From CANIGN01 sp041391385 (lineage in GTDB: Bacteria > Bdellovibrionota > UBA2428), in NCBI GenBank assembly GCA_041391385.1, contig JAWKOD010000003.1, positions 310,001 to 374,000 on the forward strand: a DNA stretch of 64,000 nucleotides. Direction: 5' to 3'. The notes beneath the pieces are model-generated. The model saw only the letters and a program-made list of their open reading frames with translations, was not told where the DNA came from and searched no databases. Each line of letters begins with the position of its first letter. Positions within the stretch are counted from its first letter, which is position 1. Position numbers and translations under genes: made by a program. Below, piece by piece: positions 54,633-63,610 of this stretch.

Positions 54633-55406
54633 CTATAAGACTTCGGCTTCTTCTGCTTCTGGCTGCCGACTGAACTTACGCATTATAGCTCCGATTGGCC
54701 CAGAAACTAAATACAGAGCCCCCACCGGAAAAAGTAAAACCTCCGGCTCCATTGTGACCAACATTAAAATCATAATAATGATGAGCAAGTATCCAAAACC
54801 CTCTTGAGATTTAATTTTAATATCCTTAAAGCTTCGATAACGAATTGTAGAAACCATCGTAATTGCGAGAAATACCATGACAAAAATAATGTAAAGATCT
54901 TTTCCAGAAAATGGCTTTACTTGCTCATGAAACAAAACCGCGGAAGCTGCTATTGAGGCAGCAACTGGACTCGGCAATCCTTGAAAATATCGTTTCTCAT
55001 CTGACTGCTTTAAAACGTTAAAGCGAGTCAATCTAAGAGCCGCACAGGTTAAAAAGAGAAAAGCGGCCATCCAGCCGAACTTGCCGTATGGAGAAAGGCC
55101 CCATTCGAATACGAGAATAGCTGGAGCAACTCCAAAACTTACCAAGTCAGACATGGAGTCGTATTGCTCACCAAAGAGTGATTCTGTTTTAGTAAGTCGT
55201 GCAATACGCCCATCAATGCCATCGGCAATTGCCGCAATCATGATAGCAACAGCCGCCGCTATCCACTGCTCAGACTTTACCGCACGTGTTGAAGCAACAA
55301 TTGAAAAAAAACCTAGGAATAAATTAGCTGTCGTAAACAAGTTGGGGAGAACGTAAACAATCGCCCCTCTTTTTTTTTCAACAGCTGTGTTCTCGCTATT
55401 TTCCAA
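54633..55406 (-). CDS. pssA: CDP-diacylglycerol-serine O-phosphatidyltransferase
   Basis: Makes phosphatidylserine, the precursor of phosphatidylethanolamine. The 257-residue membrane protein has about seven helices and the CDP-alcohol phosphotransferase motif DGIDGRIARLTKTESLFGEQYDSMSD (summarised as D-G-x2-A-R-x-G-x3-D-x3-D). The family usually pairs with psd, which is not here. It lies 27 bases ahead of asd, likely in the same transcript. Confidence 0.92.
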   Translation of the reverse strand: MENSENTAVEKKRGAIVYVLPNLFTTANLFLGFFSIVASTRAVKSEQWIAAAVAIMIAAIADGIDGRIARLTKTESLFGEQYDSMSDLVSFGVAPAILVFEWGLSPYGKFGWMAAFLFLTCAALRLTRFNVLKQSDEKRYFQGLPSPVAASIAASAVLFHEQVKPFSGKDLYIIFVMVFLAITMVSTIRYRSFKDIKIKSQEGFGYLLIIIMILMLVTMEPEVLLFPVGALYLVSGPIGAIMRKFSRQPEAEEAEVL

Positions 55407-55431
55407 GCTCTATTGTCCTAAAGTAAAAAGC

Positions 55432-55683
55432 TTAGTTCGCTAAAGGTGGAACTTCATCGTCTGATGAAGCTTGAACTGCTTCTACTTCTTCGTCCTCATC
55501 TTCCTTGAGGATGCTTTCCATGGGTACCCATGTAGCCCATTCGTTATCATCAGGCAGTTCTTGAAGAGCTTTGGCTACTTCCTTGTGGTCGAGTTTATTA
55601 GTCTTCAAAAATTGATTACGAAGACGAGTATCAAGGGGATTTGGACCCAACACTTTGGGTTTATTATTATTATCCGAAGCCAT
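55432..55683 (-). CDS. Small acidic protein of unknown function
   Basis: An 83-residue product. It begins MASDNNNKPKVLGPNPLDTR, has a central helical NKLDHKEVAKALQEL stretch and a strongly acidic tail (EDEDEEVEAVQASSDDE). No cysteine, no signal peptide. I do not recognise a family. It sits between fbaB (10 bases) and pssA (25 bases) on the same strand, so it is probably translated with them. Confidence 0.65.
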   Translation of the reverse strand: MASDNNNKPKVLGPNPLDTRLRNQFLKTNKLDHKEVAKALQELPDDNEWATWVPMESILKEDEDEEVEAVQASSDDEVPPLAN

Positions 55684-55693
55684 TCCCTAATAC

Positions 55694-56746
55694 TTAAGCA
55701 ACGGTGATTCGCTGGTCAAGATAAACGTCTTGAACAGCATGGGTCAATTTTAGCCCCTCAGCCCAAGGTTTCTGGAAGGCCTTTCGGCCCAGAATGAGGC
55801 CCATTCCGCCAGCCCGCTTGTTTACAACAGCAGTGCGAACAGCCTCCGCGAGGTCGCTAGCGCCCTTACTTTCGCCCCCTGAGTTGATAAGGCCAATTTT
55901 TCCGGCATACCCATTGAGAACTTGGTAACGACACAAATCAATCGGGTGATCGGTTGTAAGGTCTGTATAAACCTTCTCTGAGATCTTCCCATGTTTAGTG
56001 GCCTTATAGCCTCCATTATTGGTGGGAAGCTTTTGCTTAAGAATATCTGCCCCAATAGTTGCTCCCAAGTGATTCGCCTGAGAACTGAGATCGGTGCTCG
56101 TGTGATAATCCTTCCCGTCTACTTTAAAAGCGCTATTGCGCAGGTAGCACCAAAGAATTGTCCCCATTCCCAAAGAGTGGGCCATTTCAAAAGCCATTGA
56201 GACTTCTTTCATTTGGCGTGAGCTCTCTGGTGCCCCAAAATAGACTGTAGCTCCAACTGCCACACAGCCCATATTGGCCGCCTGTTTAACGCTCGCAAAC
56301 ATCACCTGATCAAATTTATCAGGGTAAGTGAGGAGTTCATTGTGATTAATCTTCAAAATATGAGGGATTTTATGAGCATATTTTCGAGCCGTTAGACCCA
56401 AAACACCCAAAGTCGAAGCTACCCCGTTACAGCCAGCCTCAAGAGAGAATTCTACAACTTTTTCAGAATCAAAAAATACAGGATTCGGAGCAAAAGAAGC
56501 ACCCGCAGAGTGCTCTACGCCTTGATCCACAGGAAAAATAGAGACGTAACCCGTGTTCGCCAAACGACCGTGAGATAAAAGAGACTGCAAACTTCGAAGA
56601 ACGGCAGGTGAGCGGTCAGAATTCACAAAAATCTCGTCGATCCAGTTCTTGTTAGGAACCTTGATTGTGGAAGCTGGAACCTTCTCACACTTGTGATCGA
56701 GGAGAGATTTACACTCTGGGCCCAATAGTTCTTCGTAATTCAACAT
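55694..56746 (-). CDS. fbaB: Class I fructose-bisphosphate aldolase (FbaB/DhnA type)
   Basis: A 350-residue aldolase. TGYVSIFPVDQGVEHSAGAS and SAGASFAPNP are the substrate segments, LKINHNELLTYP and GGMGLILGRKAFQKP are also typical, and Lys in the latter part is the Schiff base. It splits fructose-1,6-bisphosphate in glycolysis or gluconeogenesis. The sequence is like E. coli FbaB and chlamydial DhnA. It precedes the small acidic gene. Confidence 0.93.
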   Translation of the reverse strand: MLNYEELLGPECKSLLDHKCEKVPASTIKVPNKNWIDEIFVNSDRSPAVLRSLQSLLSHGRLANTGYVSIFPVDQGVEHSAGASFAPNPVFFDSEKVVEFSLEAGCNGVASTLGVLGLTARKYAHKIPHILKINHNELLTYPDKFDQVMFASVKQAANMGCVAVGATVYFGAPESSRQMKEVSMAFEMAHSLGMGTILWCYLRNSAFKVDGKDYHTSTDLSSQANHLGATIGADILKQKLPTNNGGYKATKHGKISEKVYTDLTTDHPIDLCRYQVLNGYAGKIGLINSGGESKGASDLAEAVRTAVVNKRAGGMGLILGRKAFQKPWAEGLKLTHAVQDVYLDQRITVA

Positions 56747-56843
56747 GGCCCTAAGAAATAGCCCTCACCAAGAACTAAGTAAATATCTTTGTACCAAATG
56801 TCCTCTAAGCTTTTAAATATGCGTCATGCCCGCTCAGTAGCCT

Positions 56844-57737
56844 CTAGGAATCAACACTGTCATCTACCCACAGCGCAAAAAATACTCCAGTCAAGGCTCC
56901 ACCAACGTGCCCTAAATGCGAAACACTATCCAATCCCCCGAGTTGCGTAACTACACCAAAGAGTTCTTTAAGCACATAAAATATAGCCAAGGTGCGAGCT
57001 TTGATCCGCATTCGATATCTCATGGCCAAGAATCCCAAAAAGGGCGGCATGATGAGCAGCCGATTATTCGGAAATTTTATGGAATAAAACACAACGATTG
57101 CAAAACAAACCCCACTCGCACCCACTAAGGGCAGTGTGCTTTTATCAAACATTAAATGTAAAACAGCCGAGGCAAGTGCAGCAACTAATACAAAAGCTAA
57201 TGTTCGTCGCTCTCCAAGCCTATGTTCGGTGTTATCCAAAAACGGTATGATAAAAAAAAGATTTCCTATGAGATGAAAAATATCCGCATGCACAACGCTA
57301 TAAGTGAAAAAGTTTAAACCGCCCATTCGCCAAAGAGACTTGGGATCTAGCGAAAGCAAAAGTGTTTTTTCTTTTGAAACAAAGAAAAAGACTAAAATAC
57401 AAAGGGCCGCAAAAGCCCCGAGCACAAAAGGAAAGCCATCGCTTACATCATCTTCCTCGATCGGAACACCCAGAAAGCTCAAAGCTAATTTCCACGAACT
57501 CACATGAGGCAACTCTTTGGTATGAACGATAGATAAATTCCCGCGTTTTTCTTCGTTGAGTTGTTTTTGCAGCTTAAGATACTCTCTCGCAAAATCAGCC
57601 GAATCAGTGTCTACAAAATTGGGATCCGGTGTTAACTCAGATGCAACAAATTCACTTTTACAAACGCCACAATAAAACTTACCCGCCAAGGCATTGAGCC
57701 TTATTTCACAGTGCGGGCACTTATAGCGAGACTTCAC
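56844..57737 (-). CDS. Rhomboid intramembrane protease with an N-terminal zinc ribbon
   Basis: The 297-residue protein starts with a zinc ribbon (Cys7, Cys10, Cys23, Cys26). A hydrophilic linker follows, then six membrane helices. Catalytic residues are Ser209 (GASG) and His277 (SHLGHVGG), with His155 and Asn159 in the oxyanion region (HLIGNL). It cleaves membrane proteins within the bilayer. The zinc ribbon fusion is less common but known in this family. It is the first gene of the minus-strand run ending at lptD. Confidence 0.9.
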   Translation of the reverse strand: MKSRYKCPHCEIRLNALAGKFYCGVCKSEFVASELTPDPNFVDTDSADFAREYLKLQKQLNEEKRGNLSIVHTKELPHVSSWKLALSFLGVPIEEDDVSDGFPFVLGAFAALCILVFFFVSKEKTLLLSLDPKSLWRMGGLNFFTYSVVHADIFHLIGNLFFIIPFLDNTEHRLGERRTLAFVLVAALASAVLHLMFDKSTLPLVGASGVCFAIVVFYSIKFPNNRLLIMPPFLGFLAMRYRMRIKARTLAIFYVLKELFGVVTQLGGLDSVSHLGHVGGALTGVFFALWVDDSVDS

Positions 57738-57841
57738 TCAAGACTTATAAGCCAGGTAATACCTAGCCTCAACACAAGAGGAAGAGCGAGCGGAAAGACT
57801 CCCACTTGACAGGTATAATACGGCGCGTTAAAAGATGCCTC

Positions 57842-58459
57842 ATGCTCAACTATTTAAAGCAAGCCACACCCACATTAAAATTCCCCCTGGGCATCCTTTA
57901 TTGTATTGCACTCTTAAGTAGTAATCTTGTTCATGCAAGAGAAAGTGCTTCTGAAAACTGCTTAAGTTATTTTGAAGCAGCAAAAAATCGCACGCTTAAG
58001 AACGACCTTGAATCTAAAAAGCTTCCATACCCATCTGTTGATTGCTTGAAGCTAATGCAAATAGTGGTTGAGTCCTTCCTTCCCGAAAACGCACTTTTTA
58101 ATGGTGAGCCAGACGAAAATAAAAATCTGAAAGAAATCAAAATAGAAAATGAATGGGCGAACAGTCAATCACATCACTTTATTGCTGCCGCACTACGCTT
58201 TTTGCCGCTTGATCAAGCCTTAGTCCAAATTTTAAATTTTGAAAAAAATGTAGTTTCTTCCGATGAAATATATCAGGCTCGAAAACAATCATTTCACAAC
58301 CGAGTTGTCTCGGCCCTTTATCTTTATTTCAACTCAACTCCTGGCCACTCTAGAGCTCTTAGCCCTGGATTGATAGAGCTTATAGGGCGCCATAAATACC
58401 CCCAGATTCAAACAGTTCTATCAGATCTTGAAGACCTCTCTTATTTAAACTCTAATTAA
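57842..58459 (+). CDS. Exported protein of unknown function
   Basis: The ATG at 57842 gives 205 residues starting with a signal peptide (LKFPLGILYCIALLSSNLVH, cleaving after VHA). A longer reading from 57806 crosses a promoter: TATAAT at 57814-57819, with TTGACA directly before it, so transcription starts after that codon. The mature part is helical, with cysteines in ENCLSY and VDCLKL. No family recognised. Divergent from the rhomboid gene. Confidence 0.68.
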   Translation: MLNYLKQATPTLKFPLGILYCIALLSSNLVHARESASENCLSYFEAAKNRTLKNDLESKKLPYPSVDCLKLMQIVVESFLPENALFNGEPDENKNLKEIKIENEWANSQSHHFIAAALRFLPLDQALVQILNFEKNVVSSDEIYQARKQSFHNRVVSALYLYFNSTPGHSRALSPGLIELIGRHKYPQIQTVLSDLEDLSYLNSN

Positions 58460-58483
58460 AAACAACGGCTCTAAATAGAAAAC

Positions 58484-59278
58484 ATGAATCTCAAAGAACT
58501 CTGGCCCACTCAATCCGTAGAACTTCTTAAGGAACTTCACATCCTCACACGCGATGGGGACCTCAATCAAGACTCGCGTCGTAAACTTAAACAAGTCCAA
58601 CATTTGATTCAACTCATTACTCCACACCTTAACGGACTTAAAAGTATTGCCGATCTAGGAGCAGGAAAGTCTTATCTCGGTTTTATGCTTTACGATCTTT
58701 GGATGAAAAACAATCCAGAGACTCAGCTCTGGGCTGTTGAGCGTACAGAAAAACTTATAGCTCGCAGCAAAGAAATTGCAAAAGCTTGTGATTTTTCTCG
58801 TTGCACTTTTGTAGCTGAATCTATTCTCGAAGCGATTCAATCAACATCATTGCCCGAAGAAATCGATGTCGTCACAGCCCTCCATGCATGCGACACAGCA
58901 ACCGATGAAGCCATTGCATTTGCTCTTAAAAAAAATGCAAAATTCATAGCACTTGTGCCATGCTGCCAGGCTGAGGTCGCAAGACTCCTAGAAAACTTTA
59001 AAACAAAAAATCCCACAAAATCGCTCTGGCGCCACAACCTTCACCGAAGAGAATTTGGCTCACACCTTACAAATGTTCTTCGTTGTTTATTTTTAGAATC
59101 TAAGGGCTACAAAGTGCGCGTCACTGAACTCATTGGCTGGGAGCATTCCATGAAAAACGAACTCATCATTGCCGAACGCGTTCAAAAAACAAACGGTCTT
59201 GCCACACAGCAACTTGAAAAATTACTCCAAGAGTTTCCCCTTGAGATGCGCCTTTGGGAATTAACAGAAGCTCTTTAA
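58484..59278 (+). CDS. SAM-dependent methyltransferase (Methyltransf_32/METTL25-like)
   Basis: A 264-residue enzyme with motif I SIADLGAGKSYLGFMLY, motif III VVTALHACDTATDEAI, and VPCCQAEVARL (PCC motif). This set belongs to the PF13679-type family seen in RNA or protein modifying methyltransferases. A hydrophobic pocket residue HACD is typical. The substrate is not known. It begins 24 bases after the exported protein stop. Confidence 0.85.
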   Translation: MNLKELWPTQSVELLKELHILTRDGDLNQDSRRKLKQVQHLIQLITPHLNGLKSIADLGAGKSYLGFMLYDLWMKNNPETQLWAVERTEKLIARSKEIAKACDFSRCTFVAESILEAIQSTSLPEEIDVVTALHACDTATDEAIAFALKKNAKFIALVPCCQAEVARLLENFKTKNPTKSLWRHNLHRREFGSHLTNVLRCLFLESKGYKVRVTELIGWEHSMKNELIIAERVQKTNGLATQQLEKLLQEFPLEMRLWELTEAL

Positions 59279-59324
59279 AAGATAAGAGTTTTTAAATTTA
59301 AAAAGCACTGCTAGTGTTCTCTCC

Positions 59325-60437
59325 ATGAAAGTAAAAGCAGCTGTTGCATGGGCCCCTGGAGAACCATTAAAAATTGAAGAAGTTGACCTCGAAGCCCCTA
59401 AAAAAGGAGAAGTCCTTGTTAAACTTTTGGCCACAGGAGTGTGTCACACAGACGCCTTTACCCTCTCAGGAGATGATCCCGAAGGAGTTTTTCCCGCAAT
59501 CCTTGGCCACGAAGGTGGCGGTATTGTTGAAGCCATCGGCGAAGGGGTCACAACTCTCAAAGTAGGAGATCACGTTATTCCCCTCTACATTCCCGAATGT
59601 AGAGAATGCAAATTTTGCAAATCAGGAAAAACCAACCTCTGCCAAAGTGTGCGTGCAACACAAGGCAAAGGACTTATGCCCGATGGAACCACGCGCTTTT
59701 CAAAAGATGGCAAACCGATCTTTCACTACATGGGCACCTCTACCTTTGCTGAAAAAACTGTCGTTCCAGAAATTTCACTCGCTAAAATCAACCCTGCGGC
59801 ACCGCTGGATAAAGTTTGCCTTCTTGGATGTGGCGTCACCACGGGAATTGGTGCTGTCCTAAACACGGCTAAAGTAAGTCCTGGCTCAACTGTTGCAGTG
59901 TTTGGAATTGGCGGAATAGGCCTCTCTGTTATTCAAGGAGCAAAGATGGCAAAAGCTTCTAAAATTATTGCTATTGATATCAACGATGACAAAAAAGAAA
60001 TCGCGATGAAAATGGGAGCCACTCATTTTATCAATCCTAAAAATATCGATAAAGAAATTGCGCCCTACATTGTAGACATGACCGAAGGCGGTGTGGATTT
60101 TTCTTTTGAATGTGTAGGAAACGTAAAGCTTATGCGCGCTGCACTTGAGTGCTGTCACAAAGGCTGGGGAGAATCCATCATCATTGGAGTGGCAGGTGCT
60201 GGACAAGAAATTAGCACGCGCCCTTTTCAACTTGTTACGGGACGCGTTTGGAAAGGCTCTGCCTTTGGTGGCGTAAAGGGCCGTTCTGAATTACCTGGAT
60301 ATGTTGAAAAGTATCTCGCAGGTGAAATACATCTTGATGAACTTGTTACATTTACAATGCCCCTAGAAGATATCAACAAAGCCTTTGATTATATGCACGA
60401 GGGCAAAGCTATTCGCTCTGTTATTTTGTACAGCTAG
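59325..60437 (+). CDS. frmA: S-(hydroxymethyl)glutathione dehydrogenase (class III ADH)
   Basis: Oxidises the glutathione adduct of formaldehyde to S-formylglutathione with NAD+. The 370 residues match the class III ADH length. The catalytic zinc site is GVCHTDAFTLSG with GHEGGG and later CGVTTGIGAV, and the structural zinc has four Cys in CRECKFCKSGKTNLC. GIGGIGLSVIQGAK is the Rossmann motif. The S-formylglutathione hydrolase follows, completing the pathway. No FrmR regulator is visible. Confidence 0.95.
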   Translation: MKVKAAVAWAPGEPLKIEEVDLEAPKKGEVLVKLLATGVCHTDAFTLSGDDPEGVFPAILGHEGGGIVEAIGEGVTTLKVGDHVIPLYIPECRECKFCKSGKTNLCQSVRATQGKGLMPDGTTRFSKDGKPIFHYMGTSTFAEKTVVPEISLAKINPAAPLDKVCLLGCGVTTGIGAVLNTAKVSPGSTVAVFGIGGIGLSVIQGAKMAKASKIIAIDINDDKKEIAMKMGATHFINPKNIDKEIAPYIVDMTEGGVDFSFECVGNVKLMRAALECCHKGWGESIIIGVAGAGQEISTRPFQLVTGRVWKGSAFGGVKGRSELPGYVEKYLAGEIHLDELVTFTMPLEDINKAFDYMHEGKAIRSVILYS

Positions 60438-60445
60438 AGATTGAA

Positions 60446-61285
60446 ATGAAAAAACTTAAAGAACATTTTTGCTTTGGAGGAGTAACTGAATTTTGGGAGC
60501 ACGATTCTCAAATTACTAAAACTTCCATGAAGTTCTCAACCCACCGTCCACAAAACACAAAAGATATTAAGGGCGGTCTCATCTGGCTCTCGGGGCTCAC
60601 ATGCAACGAAGAAAATTTTATAACAAAAGCCGGAGCCCAAAGAGTTCTTAGCAAAGAGGGCTTAGTTATCATTTGTCCTGACACCTCACCTCGAGGACTC
60701 GATCTCCCGGATGAGCACAAAGATTATGATTTTGGCTCTGGAGCAGGCTTCTATGTAGATGCAACCGTCGAACCCTTTAATAAAAACTATCAGATGTATT
60801 CCTATATCAATGATGAAGTCTATGCGCTCTTTAACTCGCACTTTAACCTTAAAGGGAATGTCGGTATTTTTGGCCACTCCATGGGAGGTCACGGTGCACT
60901 TGTCTTAGGACTTCGAAATCCTGAGCGTTACAAATCTATTTCGGCGTTTTCCCCCATAGTAAATCCGACTCAAGCTCCTTGGGGCCAAAAAGCTTTCACT
61001 GGCTATCTTGGGAGAGATCAAAAAGCTTGGAGTGAGTACGACGCCTGTGAACTCATAAAATCTGGAGCCAAGCACCCCAGCCCAATTTTAATTGACCAAG
61101 GGCTTGCAGATAACTTTTATCCCGAGCAACTTTTAACGAATAACTTTAAAGAAATCTGCGCTCAAAAAGAACAAGCTTGCACGATCAACTTAAGAGAACA
61201 CTACGATCACTCTTACTATTTTATTTCAACCTTTATAGAAGAGCATTTGCTCCACCATAAAAAAAGACTTCTAACTCAAGACTAG
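60446..61285 (+). CDS. frmB: S-formylglutathione hydrolase
   Basis: Hydrolyses S-formylglutathione to formate and glutathione. A 279-residue esterase-D-type alpha/beta hydrolase with FGHSMGGHGALV (nucleophile Ser145), a DQGLADNFY loop holding the Asp and HYDHSYYFI with the His. It begins eight bases after frmA. It overlaps the convergent catalase-like gene by four bases. Confidence 0.94.
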   Translation: MKKLKEHFCFGGVTEFWEHDSQITKTSMKFSTHRPQNTKDIKGGLIWLSGLTCNEENFITKAGAQRVLSKEGLVIICPDTSPRGLDLPDEHKDYDFGSGAGFYVDATVEPFNKNYQMYSYINDEVYALFNSHFNLKGNVGIFGHSMGGHGALVLGLRNPERYKSISAFSPIVNPTQAPWGQKAFTGYLGRDQKAWSEYDACELIKSGAKHPSPILIDQGLADNFYPEQLLTNNFKEICAQKEQACTINLREHYDHSYYFISTFIEEHLLHHKKRLLTQD

Positions 61286-62382
61286 TTTAAATCTGCAAAG
61301 CCCTTAGGCTCTATAACCGCAGCCTCGTTTAGCTCATGCCTTAATTTTGAAGTCGCTTGATAAACTGTTCGGCGAACAAATTCAATACCACCCAGTGGCT
61401 GATGCTCAGCTAAACTATGCCAAGGGTTTAGTGCTAAGTTTTCGCAAATTTCTTCGCGTGCATCAAAATCTTGTTTAGCGAAAATCTTCACGTTAGCAAC
61501 CGTTATCCAAGGAGACTCATTCTCATTCCAAATTTTAGTTGGATTCGATACGGGCATATCCTCTTCATTCGTTTGTTTTTGAATTCTAAATGCATAACAA
61601 AAAGCCTGTTTATCGAGACTTTCACGTAATGCGATTCTCAATGCATTCTCATCGTCCTTAAGAGGAAGTGGGACTAAAGCTTCGCTTCCTTCACAGACAA
61701 CAGGTTGTGCGGAATATTTAATAGGTCGTAATTTATCGGTTGCCCCAAATTGACGAGGAGTCATGCTAAAAAATGTCGACTCCAATACATTGCGAGGAGG
61801 GTTTGACTCTGGATTGTTCATCGCACCTACAATTTTAGCTTCTTCAAGATGTGCTGGATCTTCAAAAAATGCCTTGCGATCCTTCATAAAGCTCACATAA
61901 TCAAGCGGGTTTTTAATAAAGAACACAGGGTGATTAATCATCGGAAAGTCTTGAGTTGTACTCTCATCATCAATCATTTTCTCGCCTGCAACATTCATAA
62001 CCTTAATTGCCATTCCTCGAGGACTTGCTAGTCGATCATCTGACCTTGCATCACCAGAGCCATTTGAAAATCGGATTACCGACTCATATTTCTTGCCGGC
62101 TTCTTTAAAGATCCCCACATCGAGACCTTGCTCTTTGAGTCCATCAACTACTGTAAAATCTGCCAATACACATCCATGTTGTTTAGCGTGAGCATCGCGA
62201 ACTGCTTTATGTGTTTTTTCGAACTCTGCTCTAATTTGCGCCTCAATCCCCTGAGTGATTGCAGCCGTAATTGCTGTATCCTGCGGAGTTGCCTCCCAAA
62301 GTAAAGGGAGTTCCGCTTGAGCTACGAATGGAAAAATTAAAAATAAAGAAACACGAATGGATGAATGCACCTTTAAAATCAT
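61282..62382 (-). CDS. Catalase-family heme protein (SrpA-like), exported
   Basis: The 366-residue product has a signal peptide (VSLFLIFPFVAQA). The catalase fold is shown by RDAHAKQHGCV, VIRFSNGSGDARSDDRLASP, GMAIKVMN, and MNHPVFFIKNPLDY-type segments, and by RRTVYQATSKLRHEL with the proximal Tyr. It is shorter than a true catalase and lacks the NADPH domain, like periplasmic SrpA/catalase-like proteins. It could degrade peroxide or use another peroxidase reaction. Convergent with frmB. Start is the Met at 62382. Confidence 0.85.
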   Translation of the reverse strand: MILKVHSSIRVSLFLIFPFVAQAELPLLWEATPQDTAITAAITQGIEAQIRAEFEKTHKAVRDAHAKQHGCVLADFTVVDGLKEQGLDVGIFKEAGKKYESVIRFSNGSGDARSDDRLASPRGMAIKVMNVAGEKMIDDESTTQDFPMINHPVFFIKNPLDYVSFMKDRKAFFEDPAHLEEAKIVGAMNNPESNPPRNVLESTFFSMTPRQFGATDKLRPIKYSAQPVVCEGSEALVPLPLKDDENALRIALRESLDKQAFCYAFRIQKQTNEEDMPVSNPTKIWNENESPWITVANVKIFAKQDFDAREEICENLALNPWHSLAEHQPLGGIEFVRRTVYQATSKLRHELNEAAVIEPKGFADLN

Positions 62383-62578
62383 GCTGCCGGTCTAATGTGA
62401 GCAATGCAGAAGGTCAACGTCCAATCACTATGTGGAAGCAGAGCGATCAAATAAGTGTAGCAACCTGCTCCCTCTCAGAAGTTAACCCTTTATTTTAAAA
62501 CGTTTTTTTCAGAAATCACTCGACAGCATCTTATCACGTAGGAAATTAGCGTCTGTGATCTGCTAAACTTAAAAAAGC

Positions 62579-63523
62579 ATGCGTATCCTGAGTGCGATCT
62601 TTTTTTATCTTCTGAGCACTCAATTTATATTTGCTGATTGGCTAAGGTGTCATATTGCACTCAACAATTTATATCCAGAAATCAAAGCTGATCCCGAGTA
62701 CACTCGCGTACGAGAATACACCAAAAAATTTATCAGTAATCAATTGGCAGAACTTCCAAAAGCTGCGCAAAAGCGTCTTTTAGATAGCCTTGAAAACGAT
62801 ACAGATATACGAAACGACAAAATACTCATTAATGCAGGTGCAGCTGGAGTCACACCCAGAGAATCACTCACAAAGGGGCTTCAAGCTGAACTTACACTCT
62901 ATCAAAAATTTATGTCGCACCCAGCTCACGGACTTTTTATGGCTCATGAACTTGAGCACATGAAAGAAATGCTCAAAGGCAATCCTCACGCTGACCTTTT
63001 ACGGTATGCATATACTCGCCTTCTCACAAAAGACTCCATACTTGAATCTGAAAAACTTGCAGCTAGAGCCGAATACAAATACATCAAAGGTCTCTATACC
63101 CATGATGACTTACAAAAAATGAAAGCCGCCTTTAATCCTCAAGAATATTCATCGCTAAGAACAAAAGCTCTTACCATAAGACGGGCATTACGAGCAGATC
63201 CTGCTAAGGTGTTTACTTTTTCAAAAGAAGATCTTGCTCTGTATGATGCCTGGCTAAAACTAAGACTCGATTTTACGCTCATCAAAAGACTCGAAAAAGC
63301 CTTTGCCTTAAATGAGGACGAATATGCCACTCAACTTTCAACTCGCTACATTTATCGCTTACAAAACAATGACATGAATCAAATCGTTCAAAGAGCTCAA
63401 AGAATTGTATCTACAGGAGCAGGAATTCTTCTTGCTGGAAGCATTGTATCCTACAAAACCTGGATGGAAGATGACGATGATGAGGATCCAGAAAGCAACT
63501 CCCCAAATACCCAAGGAGAATAA
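62579..63523 (+). CDS. Exported protein with an HExxH motif, function unknown
   Basis: The 314-residue product has a signal peptide (RILSAIFFYLLSTQFIF, cleaving after FAD or nearby). Residues 123-127 are HELEH, an HExxH zinc-protease motif in a helical setting (FMAHELEHMKEM). Downstream helices contain several Glu that might be a third ligand. Near the C-terminus there is a short hydrophobic segment (GAGILLAGSIV) then an acidic tail (EDDDDEDPES). No named family is recognised, and protease activity is only suggested by the motif. It stands alone, with no clear operon neighbour. Confidence 0.7.
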   Translation: MRILSAIFFYLLSTQFIFADWLRCHIALNNLYPEIKADPEYTRVREYTKKFISNQLAELPKAAQKRLLDSLENDTDIRNDKILINAGAAGVTPRESLTKGLQAELTLYQKFMSHPAHGLFMAHELEHMKEMLKGNPHADLLRYAYTRLLTKDSILESEKLAARAEYKYIKGLYTHDDLQKMKAAFNPQEYSSLRTKALTIRRALRADPAKVFTFSKEDLALYDAWLKLRLDFTLIKRLEKAFALNEDEYATQLSTRYIYRLQNNDMNQIVQRAQRIVSTGAGILLAGSIVSYKTWMEDDDDEDPESNSPNTQGE

Positions 63524-63610
63524 GTTCGCGCGATACCCGCGCCTTCCTTAAGACTTATTTAGCTACTATCTGATTGAAATTAACAGGAATAGATTATACG
63601 GTGTGTCAAC

